Assembly: GCF_026409565.1 (NCBI RefSeq)
Contig: NZ_CP112881.1
Coordinates: 1-64,000, forward strand
Length of the DNA: 64,000 bases
Reading direction: 5' to 3'
Source of the DNA: Sneathiella aquimaris
Lineage (GTDB): Bacteria > Pseudomonadota > Alphaproteobacteria > Sneathiellales > Sneathiellaceae
In this document: positions 29,717 to 38,014 of the stretch, one piece after another
How positions within the stretch are numbered: position 1 is the stretch's first letter
How the letters are laid out: every line of letters begins with the position of its first letter
The notes under the pieces: generated by a model
Told to the model about the DNA's origin: nothing
What the model saw: the letters and a program-made list of their open reading frames with translations, nothing else
The model's database searches: none
Translations under genes and position numbers: made by a program

Positions 29717-30946
29717 TTAGCCAGTCGGGACAGCCGAACTTTTTTCAAGATATTCCTTAGCCACCTTGTTGGGCAAGAATATCCAGTAACGTCCCGTACT
29801 CTTCATGGATCCCGCTTTTTCATAGGCGTCCGAACCATGCCCCCAGAAGACATCGCCGCGCACCGGGCCCCGGATCGCACCGCCCGTATCCTGTGCCATC
29901 AGCAGGTGATTAAACGGGTCCATAGCGGATGAGGATCCCTCCACCTCCGTTTCAAGCCAGACAGGCACCCCCAGCGGCATCCATTTCCGGTCTACAGCCA
30001 GGCTGCGTTTTGGGGTAAGCGGCACCCCTTGCGCGCCAATTGGAGCAGACGTGTCGAGTTTCCTGAAGAAAATATACGAGGCGTTTTTATTCATTACCTC
30101 TTGCGCCCGTTCAGGATTTTCTTCCAACCACTGACGGATCGCCTGCATGGACATTTTTTCCCGCGGCACATGCCCTTCTTCGATCAGGGTTTTTCCGATC
30201 GCGAAATAAGGGTGACCGTTTTGGGCGGCATATCCAACCCGTAAATCGCCCCCTTCTTCCAATTCAATACGGCCAGAGCCTTGAATGTGAAGGAAAAAAG
30301 CATCTACAGCGCTATCCACCCAAACAATTTCCAGATCCCGGTTTTCCAGCGCCCCGCTTTCAATATCCTTGCGTGTCGGATAGGGAAGCAGTTCGCCATT
30401 TTTGACCTGCCCTGCAATCCGCTGCCCCTTCAGGCTGTCGCGAAAGCGGCCCAGATGCACCATGACCAACTCGGCTGGGCGCAAATATAAGGGCGTATTG
30501 TAAATTTCCGATTGTGTGAGGCTGCCTTTCAGGCTTGCTTCATAATAGCCCGTAAATAATCCAACAGGATCAACATTATTACGCACTTCAAACGGAGTGA
30601 AATTTGTTTCCAGGAACCGCCGGATGGTTGTCGCTTCTGAAGGCAGTGCAAAAGCCTTCTGACACAGATCTTTCCAATCGACAGCCCGGCCAGCGATCAG
30701 ATTTCCGCCCATCGAGCGGTCATCGGGATAGCGCTGTATCCGGGTACAGGATTGCAAAAAGGACGGCAGGAATTGTTCTAGACTATCCTGCTGCCAGCCG
30801 GAAAGGTCAGAAAAATCAGCCGGTTTTAGGGTCAACGCATCGGTTGTCTCTTCATCCTTCTGAAAATACAGAAAATAAACCGCCCCCAATACAGCCAAAA
30901 TCACCAACAGAATCAATGCTGTGAAAATACCCGTCTTTTTCGTCAC
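29717..30946 (-). CDS. mltA: Membrane-bound lytic transglycosylase A
   Basis: Murein hydrolase, 409 residues, cleaving glycan strands with 1,6-anhydro products. A membrane segment at about 7-29 anchors or exports it. The MltA domain has NVDPVGLFTGYYEASLKGS near 120, IHIQGSGRIELEEG read as FFLHIQGSGRIEL near 217, and the C-terminal 3D domain LMAQDTGGAIRGPVRGDVFWG with catalytic Asp near 355. The start is GTG. It is 21 bases downstream of timA. Confidence 0.95.
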   Translation of the reverse strand: MTKKTGIFTALILLVILAVLGAVYFLYFQKDEETTDALTLKPADFSDLSGWQQDSLEQFLPSFLQSCTRIQRYPDDRSMGGNLIAGRAVDWKDLCQKAFALPSEATTIRRFLETNFTPFEVRNNVDPVGLFTGYYEASLKGSLTQSEIYNTPLYLRPAELVMVHLGRFRDSLKGQRIAGQVKNGELLPYPTRKDIESGALENRDLEIVWVDSAVDAFFLHIQGSGRIELEEGGDLRVGYAAQNGHPYFAIGKTLIEEGHVPREKMSMQAIRQWLEENPERAQEVMNKNASYIFFRKLDTSAPIGAQGVPLTPKRSLAVDRKWMPLGVPVWLETEVEGSSSAMDPFNHLLMAQDTGGAIRGPVRGDVFWGHGSDAYEKAGSMKSTGRYWIFLPNKVAKEYLEKSSAVPTG

Positions 30947-30966
30947 GAAACAGACCTCTCTCTGGA

Positions 30967-31659
30967 TCAGTCAGCACTTGTTGTCGTGATAAGCAGCCAG
31001 TTCGGGTTATTTGAACCAAGGCGGCGGGCAAATGTCCAAAGCTCTTTAACCACATGTGGGTAAGGATCGCCGCTAACGACAACGCCTTCCTCATCTTTTG
31101 TCATCGAAATCATCTCTGCTTCAAAACGCACCGTAATTTCTGCGTCGCGTCCCTCCAGCGTCGCAGCTTCAATTTTAGAGGACTGAATAGCAAGAATATC
31201 CGTACTCATCACCAGATTATCTTTTTCTCGCTGTTCAATCGCATCTTCAAAATTGCGGTAGACTTCCTCTGAAAGAAGATCTTTCAGCATTCCGCGATCC
31301 CCTTCTGCGAAAGACATAACGATGGCTTCATAGGCGGCCTCTGCCTGGCTGGCAAAAATATCCCCCTGAAAACTCCGATCTATTTCGTGCATCTGACGCA
31401 AGGTCTGACCAAGCGGAGTGGTTTCGGCGGGCAGGGGATCTCTTTCAAACTCAATTCTGTCGTTCATCGGAACAACATTATCCGGTTCATCATCTGACTG
31501 ATGATCTTTTGGATCAGCATATGGTTTTCGCGTTATTTCTTCCCGAGGCTGCTGTTCATGCCCCATGCGTTTGCCGAGCACTCCGCGCAATCGGAAAAAA
31601 ATAAAGGCAGCAACCATTGCCAACAAAATAATGTCTAGGAAGAAAGATCCATCGTCCAT
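30967..31659 (-). CDS. timA: Tim44/TimA family membrane adaptor
   Basis: Protein of 230 residues with one N-terminal membrane segment (about 8-25) followed by a charged linker and a Tim44-like domain (about 85-225) marked by ISSF-type GDIFASQAEAAYEAIVMSF, GDRGMLKDLLSEEVY and the C-terminal KELWTFARRL. Alphaproteobacterial TimA is the bacterial relative of the mitochondrial import motor adaptor Tim44. It lies divergent from fxsA-secB and heads the leftward run with mltA. Confidence 0.9.
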   Translation of the reverse strand: MDDGSFFLDIILLAMVAAFIFFRLRGVLGKRMGHEQQPREEITRKPYADPKDHQSDDEPDNVVPMNDRIEFERDPLPAETTPLGQTLRQMHEIDRSFQGDIFASQAEAAYEAIVMSFAEGDRGMLKDLLSEEVYRNFEDAIEQREKDNLVMSTDILAIQSSKIEAATLEGRDAEITVRFEAEMISMTKDEEGVVVSGDPYPHVVKELWTFARRLGSNNPNWLLITTTSAD

Positions 31660-31831
31660 AATATATAATTCACACCGATTATCGTAATTGACAAAATCTT
31701 TCCTATTTATTGGAAAGCCTTATACTTCAAGGTAGCGAGTTCGTGTTTCAAGGTCCAGACGGTTCTTTGTCCAGCCTTAAAACAATTGGCCGCTACCTTC
31801 TAAATAGAAACCCTGAGAAGGATAAACAAGT

Positions 31832-32353
31832 TTGCCCCTGTTGTTTTTAGCAGCCTTGATCGCAATCCCGATTATAGAGATCACTGTCTTTATCGAAATC
31901 GGGGGAGAAATCGGGGCCTTTAATACGATTATTCTGACCATCCTAACCGCTGTTGCCGGTATGATTCTCCTTAGAATTCAAGGGTTATCCATACTGACGC
32001 AGGCGCAGGCGCGCATTCAAAAAGGGGAAACCCCTGCCAAGGAAATTTTAAATGGTCTGTTATTGGCGATTGCCGGACTTTTTCTTCTCATTCCGGGATT
32101 TGTAACAGATTCTATTGGATTTTTGCTGTTTTTACCGCCGATCCGGTCTTTTTTGGCTCTTTGGTTGGGAAAACGTTTTATTCTGTCCGCCCGGCCTGGT
32201 TATGACCGTTCTTATTCCAGCCGATCATCAACCGTGATCGATGGTGAATTTCACGTGGTTGACGAGGAAGACGACAAAAAGTCCGAGGACATCACAAAAA
32301 TCGGGACAAAAAACAACCCCAACCCAGACAGTCCCTGGTCAAAAGACAACTAG
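31832..32353 (+). CDS. fxsA: FxsA family membrane protein
   Basis: Inner-membrane protein, 173 residues, with hydrophobic segments at about 1-18, 27-45 and 68-105. The family core is seen in PIIEITVFIEIGGEIGAFNT and LLAIAGLFLLIPGFVTDSIGFLL. In E. coli FxsA suppresses F exclusion of phage T7. The tail is acidic and lysine-rich. The start is TTG with GAGAAGGA upstream. It is divergent from timA and 100 bases before secB. Confidence 0.9.
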   Translation: MPLLFLAALIAIPIIEITVFIEIGGEIGAFNTIILTILTAVAGMILLRIQGLSILTQAQARIQKGETPAKEILNGLLLAIAGLFLLIPGFVTDSIGFLLFLPPIRSFLALWLGKRFILSARPGYDRSYSSRSSTVIDGEFHVVDEEDDKKSEDITKIGTKNNPNPDSPWSKDN

Positions 32354-32453
32354 GGCAGGGCGCGTACCACTTGTTCCGCCGTCCAATACATGTTAGCCAG
32401 TCAACTAGAATTGGGCACCTATTCTGTGCCTTTCATATGGAGAAAAGTAAATT

Positions 32454-32942
32454 ATGGCTGAAAACGAGTCAGGTCAGGCTGCTGCTGGTGCAGAAACTGA
32501 AAATGATGGACCAATGCTGTCGATTATCACGCAGTATATTAAAGACCTTTCCTTTGAAAACCCGAATGCCCCAGCAAGTCTGAACCCTGAATTGCCAGCA
32601 CCGACCGTTGAAATCGGTGTGAACGTCCAGGCCACTGCCCTGACGGAAGAAAATTACGAAGTTGAACTTCGCATTCAGGCGACTGCCAAACATGGTGACG
32701 AAACAGCCTTTATTGTTGAGCTGGTTTACGGCGGCATGTTCCTGCTGAGAAACTTCCCATCGGACTCCATGGAAATCATGTGCATGATTGAATGCCCGCG
32801 TTTGATCTTCCCATTTGCCCGTCGGGTTATTTCTGATGCAACACGAGATGGTGGATTTTCACCTCTGCAGTTGGATCCTATTGATTTTGCGGGCCTTTTT
32901 TCCGCTCATAAATCACAGCAGGGCGAAGCAGGCCACGCCTGA
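32454..32942 (+). CDS. secB: Protein-export chaperone SecB
   Basis: Tetrameric chaperone, 162 residues, that keeps secretory precursors unfolded and delivers them to SecA. Typical segments are QYIKDLSFENPNAP near 28, YEVELRIQATAK, FIVELVYGGMF and CPRLIFPFARRVISDATRDGGFSPL-like C-terminal core with LDPIDFAGLF. The ATG follows a GGAG at good spacing. A shared terminator separates it from the convergent dnaQ. Confidence 0.97.
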   Translation: MAENESGQAAAGAETENDGPMLSIITQYIKDLSFENPNAPASLNPELPAPTVEIGVNVQATALTEENYEVELRIQATAKHGDETAFIVELVYGGMFLLRNFPSDSMEIMCMIECPRLIFPFARRVISDATRDGGFSPLQLDPIDFAGLFSAHKSQQGEAGHA

Positions 32943-32961
32943 TTGCCGCACTGAATTTATC

Positions 32962-32996
32962 AAAAACCGCCTGTTGTTAAACAGGCGGTTTTTTTA
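32962..32996. terminator. Bidirectional terminator between secB and dnaQ
   Basis: Hairpin AAAACCGCCTGTT/AACAGGCGGTTTT with a four-base loop, followed by T on the plus strand and, read in reverse, also by T. The stop codon of the leftward dnaQ gene (32994-32996) lies inside the plus-strand T tract, so one element serves both converging genes. Confidence 0.92.
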
Positions 32997-33668
32997 TTCC
33001 TGACGCCAGATAGGATCTTTTATTGACTCCAAAAAGGAGGCATGAGCAGCAAGCTCCTCTTCAGTCGGGGCATGCGCACGCGGCGGGCGTATTTCGGACT
33101 GGCGGGTAACAATTGTTGACGTACCATCAGCCTCTGGCGCCAATGACAAGCCCCGTTGACGCCCCCCCCGCAACTCAAGATAAACTTCAGCCAATAATTC
33201 CGCATCAAGCAGCGCTCCATGTTTAACACGGGCCGTATTATCAATTTTAAACCGCCGGCAAAGCGCATCCAGATTAGCTTGGGCCCCTGGAAACATTTTG
33301 CGCGCCATCGCAACGGTATCAATGGATTGTGACATGGAAATCGGCTTGCGCTTCAGCCGGATCAATTCTGCATTGATGAATTTCATATCGAATTCAGCAT
33401 TGTGAATGACAAGCGGCGAGTCACCGATAAATTCAAGGAAATCATCAATTTCTTCGGCCATCACTTTGTGACCTTTCAGAAACGCTTCGCTTAATCCGTG
33501 AACTTTAAACGCCGCTTCGGGCATGTCCCGTTCAGGATTGATATATCGATGAAAAACACGGCCTGTCGCCATGTAATTTTCCATCTCCACACAGCCGATT
33601 TCAACGATACGGTCCCCCGTTGACGGATCAAATCCCGTTGTTTCCGTATCCAGCGCTATTTCCCTCAT
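32994..33668 (-). CDS. dnaQ: DNA polymerase III epsilon subunit
   Basis: Proofreading 3'-5' exonuclease, 224 residues. DEDDh-type motifs: D7 and E9 in ALDTETTGFDP (Exo I), VIHNAEFDMKFIN near 97 (Exo II), and HGALLDAELLAEVY near 153 with the Exo III His and Asp. Length is normal. It is last in the leftward operon from the dikinase regulator through maf, aroE and coaE, 4 bases after coaE. Confidence 0.96.
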   Translation of the reverse strand: MREIALDTETTGFDPSTGDRIVEIGCVEMENYMATGRVFHRYINPERDMPEAAFKVHGLSEAFLKGHKVMAEEIDDFLEFIGDSPLVIHNAEFDMKFINAELIRLKRKPISMSQSIDTVAMARKMFPGAQANLDALCRRFKIDNTARVKHGALLDAELLAEVYLELRGGRQRGLSLAPEADGTSTIVTRQSEIRPPRAHAPTEEELAAHASFLESIKDPIWRQE

Positions 33669-33672
33669 TCCT

Positions 33673-34269
33673 TCAGGCTCCTCTTAACAGATCAACCAGC
33701 TGTTTTACCTGTTCAAAGGTTTCTTCTTCCGTGCAGTCAGTATTAATCACGTGATCCGCCTTCTGCCGTTTTTCCGCATCAGGCGTCTGGCGCGCCAGAA
33801 TTGAATGAAATTTTTCTTCTGACATATCGGCTCTCTCCAATACCCGCGATTTCTGGATATGATGAGGGGCACTGACCACTATGATCGTATCGAAGTTTTC
33901 CTCACCGCCCGTTTCAAAGATCAATGGAACATCCAGCACAACCATGTCATGACCATTTTGTTCCGCTTTCGAAATAAAATCAGCCCGGTCCTGACCCACC
34001 AGAGGATGAACAATCTGTTCCAGTTTCTTTATGGCCGCGTCATCTCCGACAACCAGCTTGCTCAATGTTGGGCGGTCTACGCGCCCATCAATGATAGCAT
34101 CTGGAAAAACGGCCCCGACCGGCTCTACAGCAATCCCGCCCGGCTCATATAATTCATGAATTCTGGCATCCACATTGTAAATCGGAATATCCAGTTTTTC
34201 GAACATTTTGCCAACGGTCGATTTTCCCATCCCGATGGATCCGGTCAGACCAAGGAGTTTTATTGTCAT
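33673..34269 (-). CDS. coaE: Dephospho-CoA kinase
   Basis: Final enzyme of coenzyme A synthesis, 198 residues, phosphorylating the ribose 3'-OH of dephospho-CoA. The P-loop is LTGSIGMGKST at 8-18, followed by YNVDARIHELY near 31 and LDVPLIFETGGEE near 112. Its start overlaps the aroE stop (ATGA), a common alphaproteobacterial arrangement aroE-coaE-dnaQ. Confidence 0.96.
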   Translation of the reverse strand: MTIKLLGLTGSIGMGKSTVGKMFEKLDIPIYNVDARIHELYEPGGIAVEPVGAVFPDAIIDGRVDRPTLSKLVVGDDAAIKKLEQIVHPLVGQDRADFISKAEQNGHDMVVLDVPLIFETGGEENFDTIIVVSAPHHIQKSRVLERADMSEEKFHSILARQTPDAEKRQKADHVINTDCTEEETFEQVKQLVDLLRGA

Positions 34270-35123
34270 TTCTTGTTTAACCCTTGTAATACATAGTCTC
34301 GTAATGCCGCATCAACTTCAGGTTTGATACCAAACCAGGCTTCAAACCCGGCTTTCGCCTGATGCAAAAGCATACCAAGCCCATCCACAGTGCGATATCC
34401 TTTTTCCCGGGCCTGTCGCAATAAATCCGTTTCCAACGGCACATAAACAATATCAGTGACAACACATCCGTTTTTCAATCTATCCAAATTCAATTCAAGC
34501 GGATCCTGCCCTGTCATGCCCAAACTGGTTGTGTTGACCAATAGATCAGCCTCTTTGCAAAAAGCGGCGCGTTCCTCCCATTGAATAACGTCAATTTTTT
34601 CGCTTTTCATATCCTGCGCAAGATCAATAGCCCGCTGCCGGGTACGGTTGGTCAATAATATACGGCGAAAGCCCATCATCAGGCAGGCAAAGACAATAGC
34701 GCGGGCAGCGCCGCCCGCGCCAAGGACAAGCGCTGTTTTATTGTGAAAAGTTTTAATATCCACATGTTCAGCTAAAGAATCCTGAAATCCCAAACCATCC
34801 GTATTCCGGCCAATCAGCTGCCCCTCTTCGTTGACAACCACCGTATTTACCGCACCGATCTTCTGCGCGGCTTCTTCCACAATATCAACAATGTCCATGG
34901 CCGCTTCTTTCAGCGGAATTGTCAGGTTTGTGCCGCAAAAAACAGATCCTTCTGACAAACATTCCTGAGGAAGTCTGCGCAACGTGTCTTTCAGGTTTTC
35001 CGGACGCACTTCGCGGGCCAGATAGTCGGCATCGAGACCATATTTTTTAATCCAGTAGCCATGCAGACGCGGTGATAATGAATGCGCGATGGGAAACCCC
35101 ATCACACCGGCATTTTTCTTCAT
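34266..35123 (-). CDS. aroE: Shikimate dehydrogenase
   Basis: NADPH-dependent enzyme, 285 residues, reducing 3-dehydroshikimate in aromatic amino acid synthesis. Motifs: GFPIAHSLSPRLHG near 10, GTNLTIPLKEAAMD with catalytic Lys near 73, and the nucleotide-binding VLGAGGAARAIVFA near 133. NTTSLGM near 207 and the final GLGMLLHQAKAGFEAWFG fit. It overlaps both maf and coaE by four bases. Confidence 0.95.
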   Translation of the reverse strand: MKKNAGVMGFPIAHSLSPRLHGYWIKKYGLDADYLAREVRPENLKDTLRRLPQECLSEGSVFCGTNLTIPLKEAAMDIVDIVEEAAQKIGAVNTVVVNEEGQLIGRNTDGLGFQDSLAEHVDIKTFHNKTALVLGAGGAARAIVFACLMMGFRRILLTNRTRQRAIDLAQDMKSEKIDVIQWEERAAFCKEADLLVNTTSLGMTGQDPLELNLDRLKNGCVVTDIVYVPLETDLLRQAREKGYRTVDGLGMLLHQAKAGFEAWFGIKPEVDAALRDYVLQGLNKK

Positions 35124-35731
35124 GTGATTACAACCTTATGACCGCGTAGGAAATCAAGCAAAGGCAACAGGGGCAGTCCCATTATTGAAAAGAAGTCCCC
35201 ATCGATTTTTCGAAATAACTGGGCACCAAGTCCTTCCAGATGGTAGGCGCCAACCGACCCTAAAATATCCTCGCCAGCCTGTTCCAGATACCGGGTAAGA
35301 AATTCATCGGTAAAATGACGCATTGTCAGGGCGGCCTGATCTGTATGATGCCAGATCACGGTACTGGATTTTGCAACACAGATCCCGTTGCTCAAATAAT
35401 GGGTTTTCCCGCGTAAAGCCGTCAAATGGGCCCGCGCATGTTCCATATCCACAGGTTTATCAAACCATATGGACCCGCATTCCAGCATTTGATCTGCGCC
35501 AATAACCAGATGTTCTGGAAAGGCTTTTGATATTTTAAGTGCCTTCAATTCTGCCAGCGATACCGCGGTTTCCATGGCAGTTGCACCGGCGGCATGCATG
35601 GAATGCTTCAATTCCTCTTCATCGACTTTAGGGGCAATCTGTTCAAACGGAAGGCCTACATTTTTAAGAACCGTTGCCCGGGCTTCACTGGATGAAGCCA
35701 GAATAACAGCTGTATTACTGGAAACGTTCAT
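35120..35731 (-). CDS. Maf-like nucleotide pyrophosphatase
   Basis: House-cleaning NTP pyrophosphatase of the Maf family, 203 residues. Family motifs are LASSSEARATVLKNVG near 12-27 (usual S-x-S-x-R), the E in KVDEEELKH, and VIGADQMLECG near 78. The family hydrolyses modified or canonical dTTP, UTP or CTP; the exact substrate is not predictable here. Its start follows the dikinase regulator by 12 bases. Confidence 0.93.
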   Translation of the reverse strand: MNVSSNTAVILASSSEARATVLKNVGLPFEQIAPKVDEEELKHSMHAAGATAMETAVSLAELKALKISKAFPEHLVIGADQMLECGSIWFDKPVDMEHARAHLTALRGKTHYLSNGICVAKSSTVIWHHTDQAALTMRHFTDEFLTRYLEQAGEDILGSVGAYHLEGLGAQLFRKIDGDFFSIMGLPLLPLLDFLRGHKVVIT

Positions 35732-35743
35732 CGGGTCCTGTTC

Positions 35744-36562
35744 CTAAAAATGATCTTTTCGGTGGGTATTGAAAAGGGTGATGATCTGGGCGGCCGTTTC
35801 CTCAACCGACCGGCGGGAAACATCAATGATTGGCCAGCCTTTTTTCGTACAAAGCTTTCGAGCTTCAATCACCTCTTCCTTGATGCGGTCTTTATCCACA
35901 TAGTCCGTTTCGTGGGTTTCTTTTAACGAAAGCAACCTGTTTTTACGGATCTGTGAAAGCCTGTCCGGGCTTGTCGTTAGGCCGACAACCAATGGTTTGT
36001 TCAATGTAAAAACCTGTTCTGGTAGCGGGATCGCAGGAACAATTGGAACATTCGCGGTTTTCAATCCCCGATGGGCCAAATAAAAGGATGTGGGCGTTTT
36101 TGAGGTTCTGGATACCCCGACCAGCACAATATCAGCATCGTTCAAACCATCAGGCATCTGTCCGTCATCATGGGCCATGGTATAGTTCAGTGCTTCAATC
36201 CGATCAAAATACTCCTGGTTCAGCGTATGTTGACGGCCAGGTAAATTGCGGCTTTCCTGTCCTAAATATCCGGAATAGGCCATTAATACAGGATCCAGAA
36301 CAGAGACACAGGGCACTTTCAATTTTTTGCAGCCTTTTTCCAAGGTGCGTCTTAAATCCTTATTTACCAGAGTAAAGAGAACCAAACCCGGATTTTTATT
36401 AATGGAATCAAGGATATCATCCAATTGTCGAACAGTCCGTGTCATGGACCAGACATGTTCTTTCGGGTCAACCTTTTCAAACTGGACCAACGCCGCACGG
36501 GACATGGATTGAAGGGTTTCACCCGTAGAATCCGAGACAAGATGAACGTGAATTTCAGGCAT
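35744..36562 (-). CDS. Pyruvate dikinase / PEP synthase regulatory protein
   Basis: Bifunctional kinase/phosphorylase of the DUF299 family, 272 residues, that switches pyruvate phosphate dikinase or PEP synthetase on and off by ADP-dependent phosphorylation. The P-loop is GVSRTSKTPTSFYLA near 150. The N-terminus IHVHLVSDSTGETLQSMSRAA is characteristic. It is the first leftward gene beside the origin region and starts the operon with maf, aroE, coaE and dnaQ. Confidence 0.94.
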   Translation of the reverse strand: MPEIHVHLVSDSTGETLQSMSRAALVQFEKVDPKEHVWSMTRTVRQLDDILDSINKNPGLVLFTLVNKDLRRTLEKGCKKLKVPCVSVLDPVLMAYSGYLGQESRNLPGRQHTLNQEYFDRIEALNYTMAHDDGQMPDGLNDADIVLVGVSRTSKTPTSFYLAHRGLKTANVPIVPAIPLPEQVFTLNKPLVVGLTTSPDRLSQIRKNRLLSLKETHETDYVDKDRIKEEVIEARKLCTKKGWPIIDVSRRSVEETAAQIITLFNTHRKDHF

Positions 36563-36962
36563 ATTTAGGGGTTCCGGCTGACCTGTGGATTATGTGAATA
36601 ACAGGGATAACATGGCTGTTACGCCAGTATCAAAATAATTCATCATCGTAATACCTGATTCCTCCCTATCCTTTTCAGAAGGTGAATAACTTTAAACACC
36701 AAATGGGAAAAATGTGAATTTCTCACAAAATGGTTTTCCTCAGAAAAGTTATCCCCATATTCCCCACTATTAGGGAGCCGGGAAAAACGCGTTTATTTGA
36801 TAGTTATTCGCAAATCTCTATAAGAACTGGATTTTATCCACAGAAATCCTGTAAAGACTGTGCATGAATAATCATCCCCGTTATCCACAGGGATCAACAA
36901 CAACTACAACCTATTTATAAATATATCTATTTAATGGGATAACTTTTTAGAAAGGGAACAGC
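36563..36962. other. Probable chromosomal replication origin oriC
   Basis: A 400-base gene-free gap with a cluster of DnaA boxes. Exact TTATNCACA boxes are at 36834-36842 (+), 36881-36889 (+) and 36593-36601 (-). One-mismatch boxes lie at 36584-36592 (-), 36681-36689 (-), 36749-36757 (+) and 36804-36812 (+). An AT-rich stretch at 36901-36935 next to hemE could be the unwinding element. Genes to the left run leftward and genes to the right run rightward. The place beside hemE matches the Caulobacter-type origin. Confidence 0.88.
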
Positions 36963-38006
36963 GTGTCCAACACCGCTTCAAAACGCATGATCAGGGCTTT
37001 AAAAAAAGAAACCCTAGACCGGCCACCTTTTTGGCTAATGCGTCAAGCAGGACGATATTTACCTGAATATCGTGAAACCCGGGCCAATGCAGGATCCTTT
37101 CTCGATTTGTGTTATAATCCCAAACTTGCCGAAGAAGTCACTTTGCAACCGCTTCGCCGATATAACATGGATGCTGCAATCCTGTTTGCTGACATTCTCC
37201 TGATCCCTGACGCCCTTGGCCAACCTTTAGCCTACAAGGAGGGGGAAGGGCCTGTTTTAGACGCTGTACGCTCGGCAAAGGAGCTTTCATCGCTCAGTCT
37301 CGATAAACTTCATTCAGTTTTAAACCCGGTTTATGAAACAGTTGATCGGTTATCTTCCTCATTGCCAGAAAGCTGTACCCTTATCGGATTTGCAGGTGCA
37401 CCCTGGACAGTTGCCACGTATATGGTGGAAGGACGCGGTTCAAAAGATTATGTGAACATTAAAAAATGGATTTACTCTGATCCAGACGGTTTTCAGCAAC
37501 TGATCGATCTTCTGATCGTTTCAACCACCGAATATTTGTTAAAACAAATCGAAGCCGGGGCAGAGGTTGTGCAGATTTTTGATACTTGGGCTGGTGTATT
37601 GCCCGATGAAGAATTTGCCAAATGGGTAACCGAGCCTACCGCCAAAATCATTACAGCCATTCGGGCGCGCCATCCAGACTTTCCAATTATCGGCTTTCCA
37701 AAAGGGGCCGGTGGAAATCTGAGCCAGTTTGTCAAGCAAACGGGTGTCACAGCCGTCAGTCTGGATACAGCCGCTCCTCTGGAGTGGGCGAAAACCGAAA
37801 TCCAGCCTCATGTAACGGTTCAGGGAAATCTGGATCCCATCTTGCTGGTCACTGGTGGTCAGAAAATGGTTGATCGCATTCATCACATTCTGGAAACATT
37901 AGGAAGCGGTTCCCATATCTTCAATCTAGGCCACGGTATCATTCCCCAAACCCCTCCTGAAAATGTGGGTCTTTTGGCAGATACCCTTCATAACTGGAAG
38001 AAATAG
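36963..38006 (+). CDS. hemE: Uroporphyrinogen decarboxylase
   Basis: Haem pathway enzyme, 347 residues, converting uroporphyrinogen III to coproporphyrinogen III. Signatures RPPFWLMRQAGRYLPEYRE near 20-38 and the second motif GFAGAPWTVATYMVEG near 141 are complete; the C-terminal FNLGHGIIPQTPPENV is typical. The start is GTG after AAAGGGAACA. It borders the origin and is followed after eight bases by hemH and then hemJ, giving three consecutive haem-pathway genes. Confidence 0.97.
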   Translation: MSNTASKRMIRALKKETLDRPPFWLMRQAGRYLPEYRETRANAGSFLDLCYNPKLAEEVTLQPLRRYNMDAAILFADILLIPDALGQPLAYKEGEGPVLDAVRSAKELSSLSLDKLHSVLNPVYETVDRLSSSLPESCTLIGFAGAPWTVATYMVEGRGSKDYVNIKKWIYSDPDGFQQLIDLLIVSTTEYLLKQIEAGAEVVQIFDTWAGVLPDEEFAKWVTEPTAKIITAIRARHPDFPIIGFPKGAGGNLSQFVKQTGVTAVSLDTAAPLEWAKTEIQPHVTVQGNLDPILLVTGGQKMVDRIHHILETLGSGSHIFNLGHGIIPQTPPENVGLLADTLHNWKK

Positions 38007-38014
38007 GACTTATA

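Noticed and set aside
33745-33760. ATCACGTGAT palindrome in coaE (and a similar one near 42406) as parS
   Set aside because: The TTTC/GAAA arms required by ParB are missing.
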